This document shows positions 23,689 through 37,400 of a stretch of DNA of 64,000 bases, one piece after another (the first letter of the stretch is position 1; every line of letters starts with the position of its first letter). Below the pieces are notes generated by a model. That model saw only the letters and a list, made by a program, of their open reading frames with translations, ran no database searches and was not told where the DNA came from. The translations under genes and the position numbers were made by a program. Source of the DNA: Linyphia triangularis (lineage: Eukaryota; Arthropoda; Arachnida; Araneae; Linyphiidae); NCBI GenBank assembly GCA_963978545.1, contig OZ021724.1, positions 97,261,792 through 97,325,791 of the forward strand, given 5' to 3'.

Positions 23689-24215
23689 CCCTTTGGGTAC
23701 ATTTGACTGCTGAGACTCGCCATGCACTTGTTTTGCCTGTTAATAATGACGAATCTAATTTGTCATTCAAACTAGGTTGATTGGATGGATTTTAAGTCAC
23801 AAGAGCCATGATTGGTTAAGCAAACATAGGTTGGTTTACCTATACCTTAAGAAAATTTGTTTAGCTGTGCTCCTTTAAGGTCATTCAGACTAGGATAAAA
23901 TCATATCACTCTTATAAATGAATTTTCACGCAATCTACTTCCTTTATATACTATTCCTTGCATCAGCAAATTAAATCCATTCGAAATGCAGTCCACCTGA
24001 TGACTGTGTGGTTAGCGCTCTGGTCACGCATATCAGAGGTATATGGTCCGAATCCCGCGTTAGGCATAGATGTTTGTTGGGGTTCGGAATCCACGTTAAG
24101 CTGTAGTTCCCTGCCTGATTATCCGTTATTGTGCAAAAAAATAGATCGTTGAGGGAGCAAACCAATCGTTCAAAACGCAAGAATTTTCCCTAATAAATCA
24201 GTACCACCCAAGGGG
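23689..24215. mobile_element. TTAA-flanked (piggyBac-like) MITE with SINE inside
   Basis: Flanked by TTAA (23685-23688 and 24216-24219). The termini CCCTTTGGGT and, inverted, ACCCAAGGGG match at 9 of 10 positions. TTAA targets are the hallmark of piggyBac elements. About 190 bp of its interior is an S2 SINE (23985-24172). No transposase remains. Confidence 0.7.
23985..24172 (+). repeat. tRNA-derived SINE, family S2
   Basis: A good S2 copy: cacctgatgactgtgtgg, box A-like gtggttagcgctctgg, box B-like ggtccgaatcccgcg, then ggttcggaatccacgttaag, ctgcctgattatccgtta and atagatcgttgag. Confidence 0.8.
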
Positions 24216-24219
24216 TTAA

Positions 24220-26995
24220 TGGAAAAGTACCGAACTTATTGTGGGTTGAAAACCATTAATCGAGGTTGTTGGACTAGGATTGTACAAGAGCTCAAAAATA
24301 AGTAATTTTTTTTCAATCGTGAAAAGTATGAAATTTATTTCATTCTGCTGTTCCGATTCTTTCGAAAAACAAATTGAAATTGAAAAGGGGCATCATCAAA
24401 TTTACTCGCATTAATCAATTTTCAAGTCAATGTATTTAAAATTCTATACCTGTCATTCAAACATACCACGTGTCTCTTAACAACTGTTTTGCAGTTACGT
24501 AAACTCAAAGGTAGGAATTTCTTTCTGTAAGTATGTAGCAAAAGAATACGCATTTTTCTACAATAAGGAACGAGCAACAGACAAAAGTTTGAAATTTTGT
24601 CAACAACATTTATTTTTCAAAAAAGAAATATATGAAGAGATCTATATCAATTACAATAATACTGAACATTGTATCACAACATTTATGAAATAAAATGAGT
24701 CAAGGTTTGACAATGAGATGAATAAAAAAAATAAGGAAATTAACCAAGTACAAATGCATGTATAACATTTCTTAAGCATTATAGAGAGACTTAAATGAAA
24801 GTCAGATAAATAAAAAATACAAACATTTTGCAGAAAGTATACCAAATCCACTTTGGTAAATAGCTGAAATACAACAAATTTCATTGATTAAACACAAAAT
24901 GATATTCATTGTGTTATGCGTATAATTCCATAAAAAGGAATTTGTAATGTTTTATTCTACATAAGTTTTTACTGCCTAATTGTTTCCGAGAAAATACTTT
25001 GTAATTGAAAGTTTAAAAAATGATAGGTTTGAGTAATGTTAAGTCATGCACTTATAAAAATTTGTTTATATTTGCGTCATGAATTTTAAGTATATTTATA
25101 TAGAAGCAGGAATGTAAAGAGTCAAACAACCATTCTCTTCAGCAAAACTTAAATTGAGGGTCCAGCCCTCATTAAAAAGATACCATCAAATAGATAAAAG
25201 ACATACATAGAGAATTAGGTACAAGTAATATATTTTACCTATGCATATAAAAAAAACTTATATATATTAAATGCCTGTATAACATTTTTTAATTGGGTCA
25301 CAATTGTAGAAAAATTGTAGTGTCTTAAAAAATGCAGACATCTTGCAGGGCAAAGATCATCTTGACAAAAATCAATTTACTTAACTATGGAATTTGTTGC
25401 CTGTATTTATTTTTCTATTGAATTTGTTGCCTGTTTAAAAAAGCTTTTATTTTCACATTTTAATTTAATTTTGGAACCAGTCGAAATTGTGCAGATCAAA
25501 TACTTGGAACTTTATGTAAAAAAAAAAGTGTATTAAAAATGTCGACAGCTTCTAAACCAAAGATCAAGTTATCTTGAAAAAAAAATGAAAAAAAATTAGC
25601 CTTTGCTATCATTAAAAAAAAAACTTTTATTTTTACAATTTAAATTAATTGTAAATCATTTGAAGGCATTTTGTAAGAAGACTTCACTGCAATTTCAATT
25701 TAGACATGAAAGGATAGTTTGATCTAGGAAAAAGTATCAATATTTTAATTGAAGTGTTTAACTATGAGAGGTAGATTTATGATTGGGAATAATCAAAATA
25801 GAGATACACAAAGAGGAAATTATATAAGCACCAATCTAAATAAGCAAAAAAGCACATCATCACATGGCATTATTATAAAAATAAACAAAACAGTCTTCAT
25901 TTACAAAAGCCAGTATATAGACAGTGAAGATTTTTTTTTGTAGTTCATCATTAATTGATTGGAACGATCATCTTATGCTGAAGAACAGATACATAAGATT
26001 ATGGGCCAGTTTAACTTAGATTCTAACTCATAAATCCTAGACATTTATATTCAAAACTTACTAATTCAGCTATATTGGCCATTGGCATCTTAGTAAGATA
26101 TTCAATGCGAATTCAAATTTGAAATCAATAATAAAATATATTGAGATGAACCAGAGTTAATTTGGGTCTTATGATTGCAAAAAAATTAAATTATTTTCTT
26201 GTTTAGATGCTAGAATCAGACATGCTACAGCTCTCGAGTAGAAAAAAAAAAAAAAAAAAGCTGAACTAGAAGACGAAATATTCAGGATTGGTATCAATCT
26301 CAGTAATAACCAAAATCAATGTAAAACAGTGGAAATCTGTATGTCTGATCAATTGCAGCTTGTCTGGATGATGCTTGATAAGTAAATGCGCTCACATATA
26401 TAGCATGTTTAAGATTTTAATAAATAATAATAATAAAAATAAAACATAAATGCAAAATGATTTTGTTATTCGAACAATATTTTGAATATACTTAATCATG
26501 TGATTGGTCCATCTAGAACAAAGGGATACTGTTTGAATACCGTTGAAATAAATAAAACGTTATAAAAACACCAGAAATTTCATACGAAAAATTACCATTA
26601 ATTCACTGTTATCCAGTCAAATTTTACAGTGCAACTGTAAAGCCAGATTCAAAGAACACTGGTTTTACATGCTAAAAAGTGGATTTTTTTGTTATTTTCA
26701 AATTAGGGCCATATTTAGTTTCATAAAATATTGAAACAGGGCGATATTTTATGAAAATAGGCGTTATTGCTTGAAAGAGATTCAACTTTGAAAACCGGAA
26801 ATACGCATAACGTCATAAGGCGGAGCAAGGTACTTTGTTTCATGAGACTAAATGCATTGTGAGATCCTTGTACAACTAGGGATACAAAAATATATTTCCC
26901 AATACACACAGGAAAAGAAAAAACATTGTCAGACATGTATTATTTTCTAATACACACCCAGCCAGGCAAGCTTTTTATCAATATATATATGTATA
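24220..26995. other. AT-rich intergenic DNA between the convergent genes
   Basis: No supported exon. It contains the 24430-24515 copy of the repeat at 18003, several homopolymer A runs and short duplicated wording around 25390-25640 (gaatttgttgcctgt twice at 25390 and 25419). I see no full transposon. Confidence 0.5.
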
Positions 26996-26997
26996 TA

Positions 26998-27761
26998 CAG
27001 AGTTTCCGCCAAAATAAAATATCACGAATCCATAACTTTTCAAGATTGAAGTAAATAACTTTCCATGACTCAAGAAATCACATCACAATAAAAAAAAATA
27101 AAAAATGAACCTATTTAAATTTTACTAACACAAACACAGTAAGTAATTATACCATAAAATGATTACTACAAAGTTTTATATTAAGTAAAAAATCCTTGTT
27201 TTAGTATCGAAGATACTTCGGAAAAAAAAGGTAGGAACAATTATCCATTCTTTGATATTTTAGTGTTAAAAAAGCTAATAAATCTTTAATAATAAGGTAT
27301 ATTTGAAGAAGGAATAAGCCAATAATAATAAATTAAATCAAATGTTTTGATATCAACAATGCAAAACAGTAGGGTATGACATTCAAAGCGACGACAAAAA
27401 AATTCAAAATGTAAACACAAGCTTATCATATCAGTCCATATCAGTTCTATTATGAATTTGTTTACCTATGTTACCTTACTTGTGTGATGTCACAAGTTTG
27501 GAGTCGACAAATGTAGTTTTCAACTGTGACTGTTGTTTCTGTCAAAATGTAAAGACGTAAATGAATCATTGAGTTGCTATCATGTCCTTTATGACATACA
27601 ATGACATGATTTTACGTAAAATGTTTAGAAATTCGTGAAATTCACTGTTATTCCGTGACTTATAGTCATTTTTTGCTTAAAATCATGGCTTTCCATTAAA
27701 AAATGTACCTATTGTCCAAATTCATGACATTTCCTGACTTTCCATAAGCGCGAAAACCCTG
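26998..27761. mobile_element. hAT-like MITE with CAGNGTTT termini
   Basis: Left end cagagtttccgcc and right end (inverted) cagggttttcgcgc. Both subterminal regions carry repeats of the kind ccatgact / ttccatga / tgactttcc. The element lies in TATA-rich flanks, so a target duplication cannot be read. The wording is related to the elements at 30774-31168 and 38043-39250, which also carry arrays of short caaggactt-type words. Confidence 0.6.
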
Positions 27762-28032
27762 TATATATATATATACTTAAATGGACACAGCAAAATTTTA
27801 AATTTATCAGAAAATTAATTTACTTTAATAAATAATTAAAAAAATACAGTGATTATAACTAAAATTCTACTTTCAAAAGGCTGTAAAAAAACTGGTCAAA
27901 ATGGACCTGAATCTACACAAAGAAGAATCAATATTTCGAACTATTTTTTTATTACTTTCCCTTTCTTAACATATATTCAGTTCAAATGTCGTCATTTTGA
28001 CCAGTTATTTTACAGCTTTTTGATAGTCGAAC

Positions 28033-28038
28033 TTTATT
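28033..28038 (-). terminator. Candidate poly-A signal of ABHD11 gene
   Basis: AATAAA on the minus strand about 245 nt after the stop codon. An A-rich run of 18 lies between them on the transcript strand (28180-28199). Confidence 0.35.
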
Positions 28039-28282
28039 CATCTAAAATTTTTTATCGGAATAAATCTTGAAGCCAGACACATCATCAATGCACCAGTAGA
28101 GGCAACAGTAATGCACATTTTTCAGGCATGAAAACTCAATGTGCTTGTTGAGCATGCAAATTTTTTTGCTTCCAGAATCTTTTTTTTTTTTTTTTTTTTA
28201 CACAGCATGCCAGACAAGACATGTTGGATTTTTCAGATTTTTCTCACCCTGTTGTACAACCCCCTTTTTAAGTTCAGCAGTT

Positions 28283-28415
28283 TTAAACCATTTTACTGGC
28301 AATTTCCTCGACAAATCGTTTTGGATTGCGAGGGCAGACATCATGTCCAGCTTCTTCAAAACCAGCAAATGTCGCCTTTGGAAAATACTTCAAAATCAAA
28401 TCTTTATCTTCTATA
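28283..28415 (-). CDS. ABHD11: ABHD11 exon 6 (last coding exon)
   Basis: Acceptor ttttatttgcag; 133 nt ending at the TAA 28285-28283. It encodes IEDKDLILKYFPKATFAGFE, then EAGHDVCPRNPKRFVEEIAS and KMV. The histidine in AGHDVC stands where family members have AGHWVH, so it is the likely catalytic histidine. The first base completes a valine codon split in phase 2. Confidence 0.88.
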
Positions 28416-31400
28416 CTGCAAATAAAATCAACAAAAATTAGATTCAAAAGAAATTATGGCATTTTAAAAAATTCAAATCCATTTAATTTCTTAATGTTTT
28501 CACCTTTTAATGTTCATGACATTTAACATGCAGAATGTTTACTGTAATACTTTAATCCTTTATTTAGAAACGGAAAAGCCCCGTCATTTTTCTTATGGTA
28601 CTGTGATAATTTAAACGCTTTAACCTTCTGAGGGTCACGGGCGTATATATCCGTCATTTGATCCCCCGTTTTTCCAGCAATACACAACCTTTTTAAATTT
28701 ATAAATAAAATGTAAAATAAAATATTTTTTAAATCTTTTTATTAGGATGATAGTTTAACCCTCTGAGAGTCAAGGGAATGGGCGAAATTATACAGTTGTT
28801 TTCCCTGCAATAATTTTTAAATTTTATTTCTGATCCAAATATATAATTTTTTTTAATTATTTTTTATTTATTTTGTTTTAAGTAGGTTTTAAACTATCAT
28901 CCTAATAAAAAGATTTAAAAAATATTTTATTTTACATTTTATTTATAAATTTACAAAGGTTGTGTATTGCTGAAAAAACTGGGGATCAAATGACGGATAT
29001 ATACGCCCGTGACCCTCAGAAGGTTAAAACCTACTTTAAACAAAATAAATAAAAAATAATTAAAAAAAATTATATATTTGGATCAGAAATAAAATTTTAA
29101 AATTATTGCAGGGAAAACAACTGTATAATTTCGCTCATTCCCTTGACGCTCAGAGGGTTAAGACCCATTGAAACTTGGAATTCACTTTTATGCAGTTTGT
29201 TATTCAATACTTGGATGGCAGAAGCTTACTTCACTTTGGAAACTTACTAGAGACAATATATAAGGCCAACAGATGTCTAGAAGATAGAAAATCATCCAAT
29301 TTGCATATAAAGTGAAATAAGCTTGTGCTTATTTCAACTTTAACAACTGAAGAAATGGTATTAAAAAAATGACGAAAATGTCAATTTTACAATTTTTATC
29401 CCATAATGAGGAGAATATCTTTCTTAATAGCTGTGCAAAAACATATACTTGTACCTTTGAGAGAAAAAAAGTTATATTGTATTTTCTAAACCATCACACA
29501 CTATCATAGCTGAAAAAGAAATGTTTCTGTTTTTCTCAGTTCGTTATTTTTTAGCTTGAGTGTTGTTTAAATCCCTGAGGCTTTTTTCTAAATTTAGTTA
29601 GGATTGGGAAATTTTTAAAGCGTATTTATATACTTTTAATAAACAAAATATGGGATGGAATAAGGTGTGCTATGTTTAGTTTTTTTTTTAATTAAAAAGT
29701 TGAAAAATTTAGTTGGGATTGGGAAATTTTTATAGCATATTTATATACATCTAATAAACAAAAGTTAGGATGGAATAAGGTATGCCATGCTAAGTTTTTT
29801 TTTTTAATTAAAAAGTTGAAAACTTTGAAAAAAAAAGTCGTTTTTTCTGTTTTGTACAAACATATAAAACCTTTTCCATAGCTTGCATCTTCAAATCTAT
29901 ACTAATTTTTGTTAACGATTAAAATACGAATATATTAGGAAAATTTCATGGAAAAATACTTAAAATTGTGAAAGGAGTAGCATTTTGAAAAAAATTGAAT
30001 TAATCAAAAATTATTTATTCAAAACATTTTTGTAGGTTAAATTATGTTTATTTACCATCAACGCAATGTAAAATTACTATAGTTTAAATTTTAGTGGAAC
30101 ATTTGCTGAAAATAATGTTTTGGGTAATGCGCCACTTAAATTAATACAGTACCAAGAGAAAACCGACAAGACTTATAAGTTCCGTCACTAAATAAAGCGT
30201 TAAGAGACTGACAGAGATAGATATCTACTTTATAATATTAAATATTTAGTAGATCAAAAGGAATGTTGCTAATATACTAAAACTTAAAACACAATTGGCA
30301 GTGAAATATGACTTTCAATTATTATTTGGATACTTTTTAAACATAAAACATAAAAAAATTCTTACAATTTCCACAATTCAAAAATGGAATATTTGTTTAA
30401 AAGAAAACAGTTAAGACTCCAAAAGAAACAATTTATAGAGCTCTTAATACACAAGAGAAATGCAACAAAAAGATGGGTGGTTTTAAAAATTAAAAACATT
30501 GATAATTCTAGTAGAAGAATATTTTGTAGCATAATACAACAAGCTATTAAAACACTAAAATATTCCTGCAGGAATAGCCCAGAATTTTCGGTGAACTCTT
30601 TAATTAATATTATATTTTAAAGAAAAAAAAGTCAATGTAATTTAATAATATAAACCAATTCAATGTAAACTATCTCGCAATATGTTTTGTTATCAGATTA
30701 TGATTTCTAGATATTTGTGGAATATTTTTCACATGGTAATTTAGTTTGGAGGATCTTTGTTCTTCTTTTTATACAGGGTTCCCACTCATATCAAAGAATG
30801 AAAATCAATGACTTTTCAATGACTTTTAAGGACCTAATTAATGTTTTTAAGGACCTATGAAAATTTGTTTTCAGGCATCATATCTATATTTAAATTTTTA
30901 ATAAAGTATATTCTATCAAAAAAGTTACAAGTTGGTGGATGCGTAATACAAATATGTCGGAAAATTCCTATAAAGTGCAGATAAGTGGCGATCACGAGGG
31001 AATAGCAAGTCCGAGTTCTATTTTTATGAATTTTGCAGTTGGACAATATCTGTAAAAATTAAGGACTTTTAAGGACCTCTAAGCATTTTCAAGGACTTTC
31101 AAGGCCTTGAAAACAGGTTAAAAAATATTAAGCACTTTTAATGACTTTCAATGACCGTGGGAATCCTGTTATAGACATTTCCTTTTTGCTACCTCAAAAA
31201 TAAAATTGTGCTTCAGTGAATCCTTTGTTCTGCCCTTCTTTTATATGTTTCTAACTTCACTACATCACAAGGTTTCTGCTTCAGGGCCCATGATTATAGT
31301 AAGTAAAGCAAAAGCATGCACATTATGGATCTTTTTAAAACAATACATGCGTTTTGTGATATCTAGAGGTATTTAAAATGTAACGTTTTTAAATGTTTCA

Positions 31401-34400
31401 ATGTCCATAAGGAACATAATATAGTACAGGTAAAATAGGACATGTAAAAAAAAATAAAATTGGTCCTTTGATGAAACTTGGCAAAAAAAGTTTCATTTGT
31501 CATCAGATTGAAGAATCAAAAGAGTCAATAAAAATGTTTATGGTTGGAAGGGTGTTTTAGGTGGAGTAGGCAAGGTGTGAAACACAAGTTTTTTGGATGG
31601 ATAGTTTGTACGCTCAACAACCCATTTTTATGCACAATGACGGCTAATCAGGTCAGGACCTACAGCTTAATAAACAATTCTGAACCACAACGAACATCCA
31701 TGCTTAACCCGGGATTCGAACATGGCACCTTTGCCGGGTGAGGCCAGAGTGCTAACCACACAGTCATTTAGAAGGGGCATAAGTTTATGAAACTGAAAAA
31801 TTAACATTGGTACAATCTAGCAGGGATGAGAATGCAAAATTTAAAAAAAGAGGAAATCCAAAATTTAAAAAACTAAATACACGCGACACCGGATTTTGCA
31901 TTAGTAAAACCCAACACTCCTTGTGAACGGGCATGATGCAAGTTGCAGATGATGTCTAGGTACAAAATTTTTATAAGAAAGGAACTGTCATGATTATACA
32001 TACAAACTGCAAATTAAATCATTATAAAACTAATATATAAAAAGCTACTTATAATTTAAAAAAATGTGTGTATACAAAGATCTCATACATATTCCTAATT
32101 ACCCAATGATCATTTCCATTCAACCAAACTGATATAATTGAAATAAAGTTATGTACCACTTTATAAAAGTCACATATCAAATTATAAAAGGATATTTGTA
32201 ACCAAAGTACAGAATGTTCAGCAAATTACAGATAGAAAAAAAAAAACAAGAAAAAGGCATTGACAAATAAAACATTAAACAAACTTTAATTTGCACAAGT
32301 AAATACTTTTGAAAAATTGTACATAAACAATTTCAAATTATATTCACATGTTCAAAGATACAATACAGAAAACAAAAAAAGTTACTTCGGAACTTTTTTA
32401 AACATGTCTGTTATGATTTGAACTCTCATTTTTTTTAACTACAGAAACGCATTGGTGCAAGAGATTTGTCTATTGCAGCATTTTTACGCTTAACTTGTTC
32501 TATTGGCACAGTCTTTGGATTCCTATCCACTGAACTTTTTGCAGATTCTACAGATAAATTTTCTTTAATTAATGCTTTTTTTTCACATCTCTGAATATGC
32601 TTGGCTCTCCGATTTTTAGCTGCAGCTGCACAGTTTTTTTCCCGACTCCAGAATGTATCCTCAAAACCAAGCAAACCCCATTTATCCTCTAACCGTAAAC
32701 ACAATTTTCGTTGTGGCATCACCTACTGGGGAAAATTCGTACTAAATACTTCAAATTGAGGTAAATGGCTAGAAACACTAATGACGTCATATTTTTCAAA
32801 ATGACCAAAATTATGCTAGAAAAACGCAGAAACTACTGAATTACTAAAAAGTGGAAGAAAACTTGAAAAAAAACACAAAACTCGGAAAATCACGAAAACG
32901 CGGAAGATTCTCATCCCTGAATCTAGGCAAGTGATGCATGTTCATATGATATTTTTTTTATGCTGCATCAAATTGAAAAAAAAAGCAAGACAATACAAAT
33001 AACCTAGAAAAAGTTGCAATTCTTTTGATGGGTGAAAATACATGTGAAAAGTGGAGATAGGTAAGGGGGAGCATTTAAAATAGGTCGGATAGATGCGAGT
33101 ACACTACGAGTCTGGAATGCTTAGATACTAGAGATGGGAGAGTGGTATAGGAATTAAAACATATGTGGACATGATAGAGTTTTTGAGGTCCTGAGAGAGC
33201 TGTGTTTAATTGATGAACAGCCGTTTTGAGGGAGAAAGTGAAACATAGAGCTGCTGAAGTTGACACAATTAAAAAGTGAAGTATGAAAAGAGATAGTTTG
33301 GAGCATAAATTACCGTATGAAAATAGTCCGATAGTGCCCCCCTAAGACATTCTGAACTTGGTGTCCTGTACATGCAGAGACAATTCAGTTGATTACAATT
33401 GCAGTTGCACATGAATGCAAGGTGTGAGAAGTTCTGACAAAATTATATTTTTCAGGTAGAATTTCAAGTGATTTACCATAAATGTGTACCTTATTTATAC
33501 CACTTATACTGTTTATTACTATTTTATTCACTACAACATACTAATTTTATAACTAACTGGAACTTAATTGTATTAAATTATGGTAGTTCGTCAACTATGT
33601 TCACTCACATTGGGATAGTTTCAATGATAATATAAATAATAATACATGTATATTCCTTTATGAAAAGGAATATAACTTTTTTTGGGTGTTTATATTGTTG
33701 TGATTTTATTTCCACTTGAACTAAAAAAAAAAAAAAAGAAAAAAAAAAAAAAAAAGTCACTTGTTTAGATTGTTCCAAAATTACTATTTGTGTTTCAACA
33801 ACACGTCCCTCTTTCCCCTAGACATTTTTGATTCTTCATTCTTTTGCCAAAATTTTTTTTTTTGCTAAGCGTGTTAATGGACAAAATTTTTTCGGACGGT
33901 TTTGGTACCATTTTACATCTACTAATGCTACACACAGCAGCAATGATTAACAGATTGCTATCAGAAGGTATAGTTAAAAAAGTAACCAGACATAGAATTA
34001 CTTACACAGTGAAATTCGAGTTGCATCCATAGATGAATAATGTTTCTCCATTGAATACACAATCTGTAGGAAAATGACAAATCGGGGGGTTGTTAATGGA
34101 CTTCAGAATGGATTTCAAGTTGGTGAGGGGTTCGTATCCTTTTTCCACTTTCTTGATTGGGAATTCCATCTCCTTAATAACTTCTTGATCTTCATCAGGT
34201 ATCATCTATTCAATACAATTATTAGTGATAACGCAGCCAAATTAAATGGATTACTGAGAAGTCAGCAATAACATGATTTGATCGTATTAAACTAATATGT
34301 TTTCTAAATTTATCACCTAACTTAGCTTTTACAATTTAAATGGTGTATTTTATAGCACATAATTCAAATGTTAAACTATTTTTGGTTGTCCTAGAAAGTA

Positions 34401-37400
34401 AAGAGAGAAAACAACTTAAATTTCTCTTATTTTCCTGCAGTTTTACAGCAATGAAAATTGAGAATAAAAACAATATTTTTAAAGTGAAGTACAAGAAATT
34501 ACTAACTTTTCAAAAATATTTAAGTTGAAAATTAGAGACACCAAACTGAAATTCAAAATAAACTATTCTTCAGAATTTTTACCAAAATAGAAATCACATC
34601 TTAGTGAAGGGAATTATGTAAACGTAATATGGCAGAATACAAAAGAGCAGAATAACATGTTTACATTTCTTGCTTGTTTAGATTTTTTTTATTGGTTTCA
34701 AATCTTAAGAACCAAAAAACTAATTTTCCTGATTTATTGTAATTTTTTTTAAATTCTGATTAATCACGACATTTTTCAGAATAGCTAAATAACCAGAAAT
34801 TATCTTTTTTTTAAAATTCTTTCCTATTTTTCCTTTTGCTGAATATCTTGGAATGTTAGAGTAAAAAAAAAAAAAAAAACATATTTTTTGCACATAGCAT
34901 TACTTTCATAATCACACCTGAAATTCACAGAAGAGTTGCTTGTCAGAGATCTACTTTTTCCAAAATTGAGAGAAAAGGCAATCATAGGGAAATTATTACT
35001 TTCAACTACCCATATGTAGACAAAGGGTAATGAAAGTATAGTATTCGATAAAAAAATTGTTTTGATTTTTTTGCATTTCTCTATGTTTTGGAACATTCTG
35101 ATTTCAAAAAAAGGATCTAGAAAAAATGTCTGTGTGTCTGGTCAGCATAGCTCCCGAACAAATTGATCTTCGATGTTAAAATTTGTAGAGAAGGATGGTG
35201 ATGGCAAAATCATGCATGCACATAAGGTAGCTGCCATTGAAAAAAATCATGTTTTTCAGTAATTGCTAAAAAAGGGCTCTAGTAATGCCTCTTAAGGTGT
35301 TCTAAACATCCCCAACTCTGAAATTCCCACAAAAATGCCCTTAATGGCGTTAATAATTGAAAAACGAATGCCTTTTACACAGAGTTCTTCTTCCTTGAGC
35401 ATACCTAATCAATGATTGTTTTTTCTCAATTTCAGTTTCACTTATAAGAAAAGATAATAAAAGAATTATTGAAAAGTATAACGCCAAAATCATCATTTTG
35501 GCAATTTTTTTTTTTTTTTAAAGACCCTATACAAGAATTATTCTAAAAAATTTCTTCGTACTGGTTATTTTTGTTAAATGAATGCTGAAAATATAAAAAC
35601 GATAAATGACACAAATCCACGTCAGTATTACAGTGTAGTTGAAAGTTATGCGATGTTCCACACCCCTAGTTTTTGTATTGTTATGGTCCTGCCAAGTCGA
35701 TATTTGGAGTGATGACAGGAGGAATTATTATGCTGATTCTAGAAAGTTAATGGCAATAAGTAGAGGGAGGAGTAGTTCAAAAATAATAAATACATTTTTT
35801 ATTATAAAACCATTTTGAACTTTAAATGTAAAACTATTTTATGCCAAATATCAACTTGAAAAATACGTTTCAACTTCAGCTAATTTTTTATTTTAGGATG
35901 ATCCCTATATTTGGTTACTTATGTTCGCGTACTGTTGGATTTTATAAAATTGGTCAGCTTGCATTATGTATAGTATTTTTCCAGTATGATTGTCAAACGC
36001 TGTGCCAACTTTGTATATTGTATTGTATTATTATGTATAATACTGTAACTATTGTATATTGTATGTATAATCCTCTAACTATTGTATGCAAATTATATTT
36101 CTATATAAGTGTATATATACATTTTTTACTCAACCAGCCATGTTAGGCCTTGAGCCTGTTTTTGGTCTTAAAAGTTATATTTGTAATCCTTGAATAACAA
36201 AAACGGGGATTTTTAAAATTTTGTGTCTAAATGTTTTAGCAATAAACCTAAATAACGTGTTCTAAATTTAGCATTTGTGAAAGTTCTTCAGTGTTTTGCA
36301 AAAAAAATTCCCACAGCTTAATTCCTGTACAAGCAGAATGCTTGAGTTATTACATTCAACTTAATAATATGATTAATTTATAAAATGAATGACATTTTAT
36401 ATGTTAAATTAAATTAGAACCATTTCTTTGATCCCACCTAAAGACTAATATATAAGTCGAGTTTAGCATTTAAGTCATGCGTTTAAGTGCTCGCAAAATT
36501 TAACTAGGGCTGAGGAACATTGCACAACTTTCAATTACACTGTAATATTGATCATTGCAATAAAATTTATGGTGTTATTTACCATTTTCATACATTCACT
36601 CATTTAAATAAAAATGGCCAGTTTGGCAATAATTTTTACATGGATGAAAAGGAAAAAAAAAAGAACGCCAATATGGCGATGCCATGATCTCAAAGGCAGA
36701 GAGCTCTGTGTTAAAGGCACTTGTTTAGATTTTTTAAACTTTTTACGCTTTTATTTCATTTCTACGGGAATTTCAAAGTTGGAGACAATTAGAACTCCTT
36801 AAAAGTCATTAACACAGAGATTTTAATCAAAATCGTAAAAGCTGTATTTCAGCAATTGCTGAAAAACATGATATTTTCATGATTCAACCTTATATGCTTG
36901 CACGATTTTGACGAAAACCTTAATGGTAGGTCCCATGGCTACCATTAATAAGTACACAAAATTTGAACATCGTAGGCCAATTTGTTCGGAAGCTATGCTG
37001 ACCACATACACATAGATACACATTTTTTCTATAGTGCTTTTCTGAAACTAGGGTGTTGAAAAACGTGAAGAAATGCAAAAAAAAAAAAAAAAAAAATTTT
37101 TAACTCTATGTAAATACATAAATAATTGAAAGTAAAAAGATATATAACTGTTTCTAAAAGTTAAAATTTAAGCACTGAAGATTAATATTAATCGGTCAGC
37201 AACTGGGTTTTATCCATTTACCGTGTCCGAGTTAATTTCTGCAAGATTCTGTTTGGGCGTTATTCCTAATAAAGGACTTTTCAATTATGGAGTTGTATAT
37301 GAAAGTCACAGTATCTCACCGGAATAGTTCGATACAAGCATTCTCTCAGTTTCTGCTGCATCGAGCCATCTGTGTCTGCATTAGTTGATTCTTCAAAACA

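Noticed and set aside
28141..28526. Three overlapping plus-strand frames of 66-100 codons
   Set aside because: They are shadows of the last ABHD11 exon and the poly-T run; the minus strand has the splice-supported coding frame.
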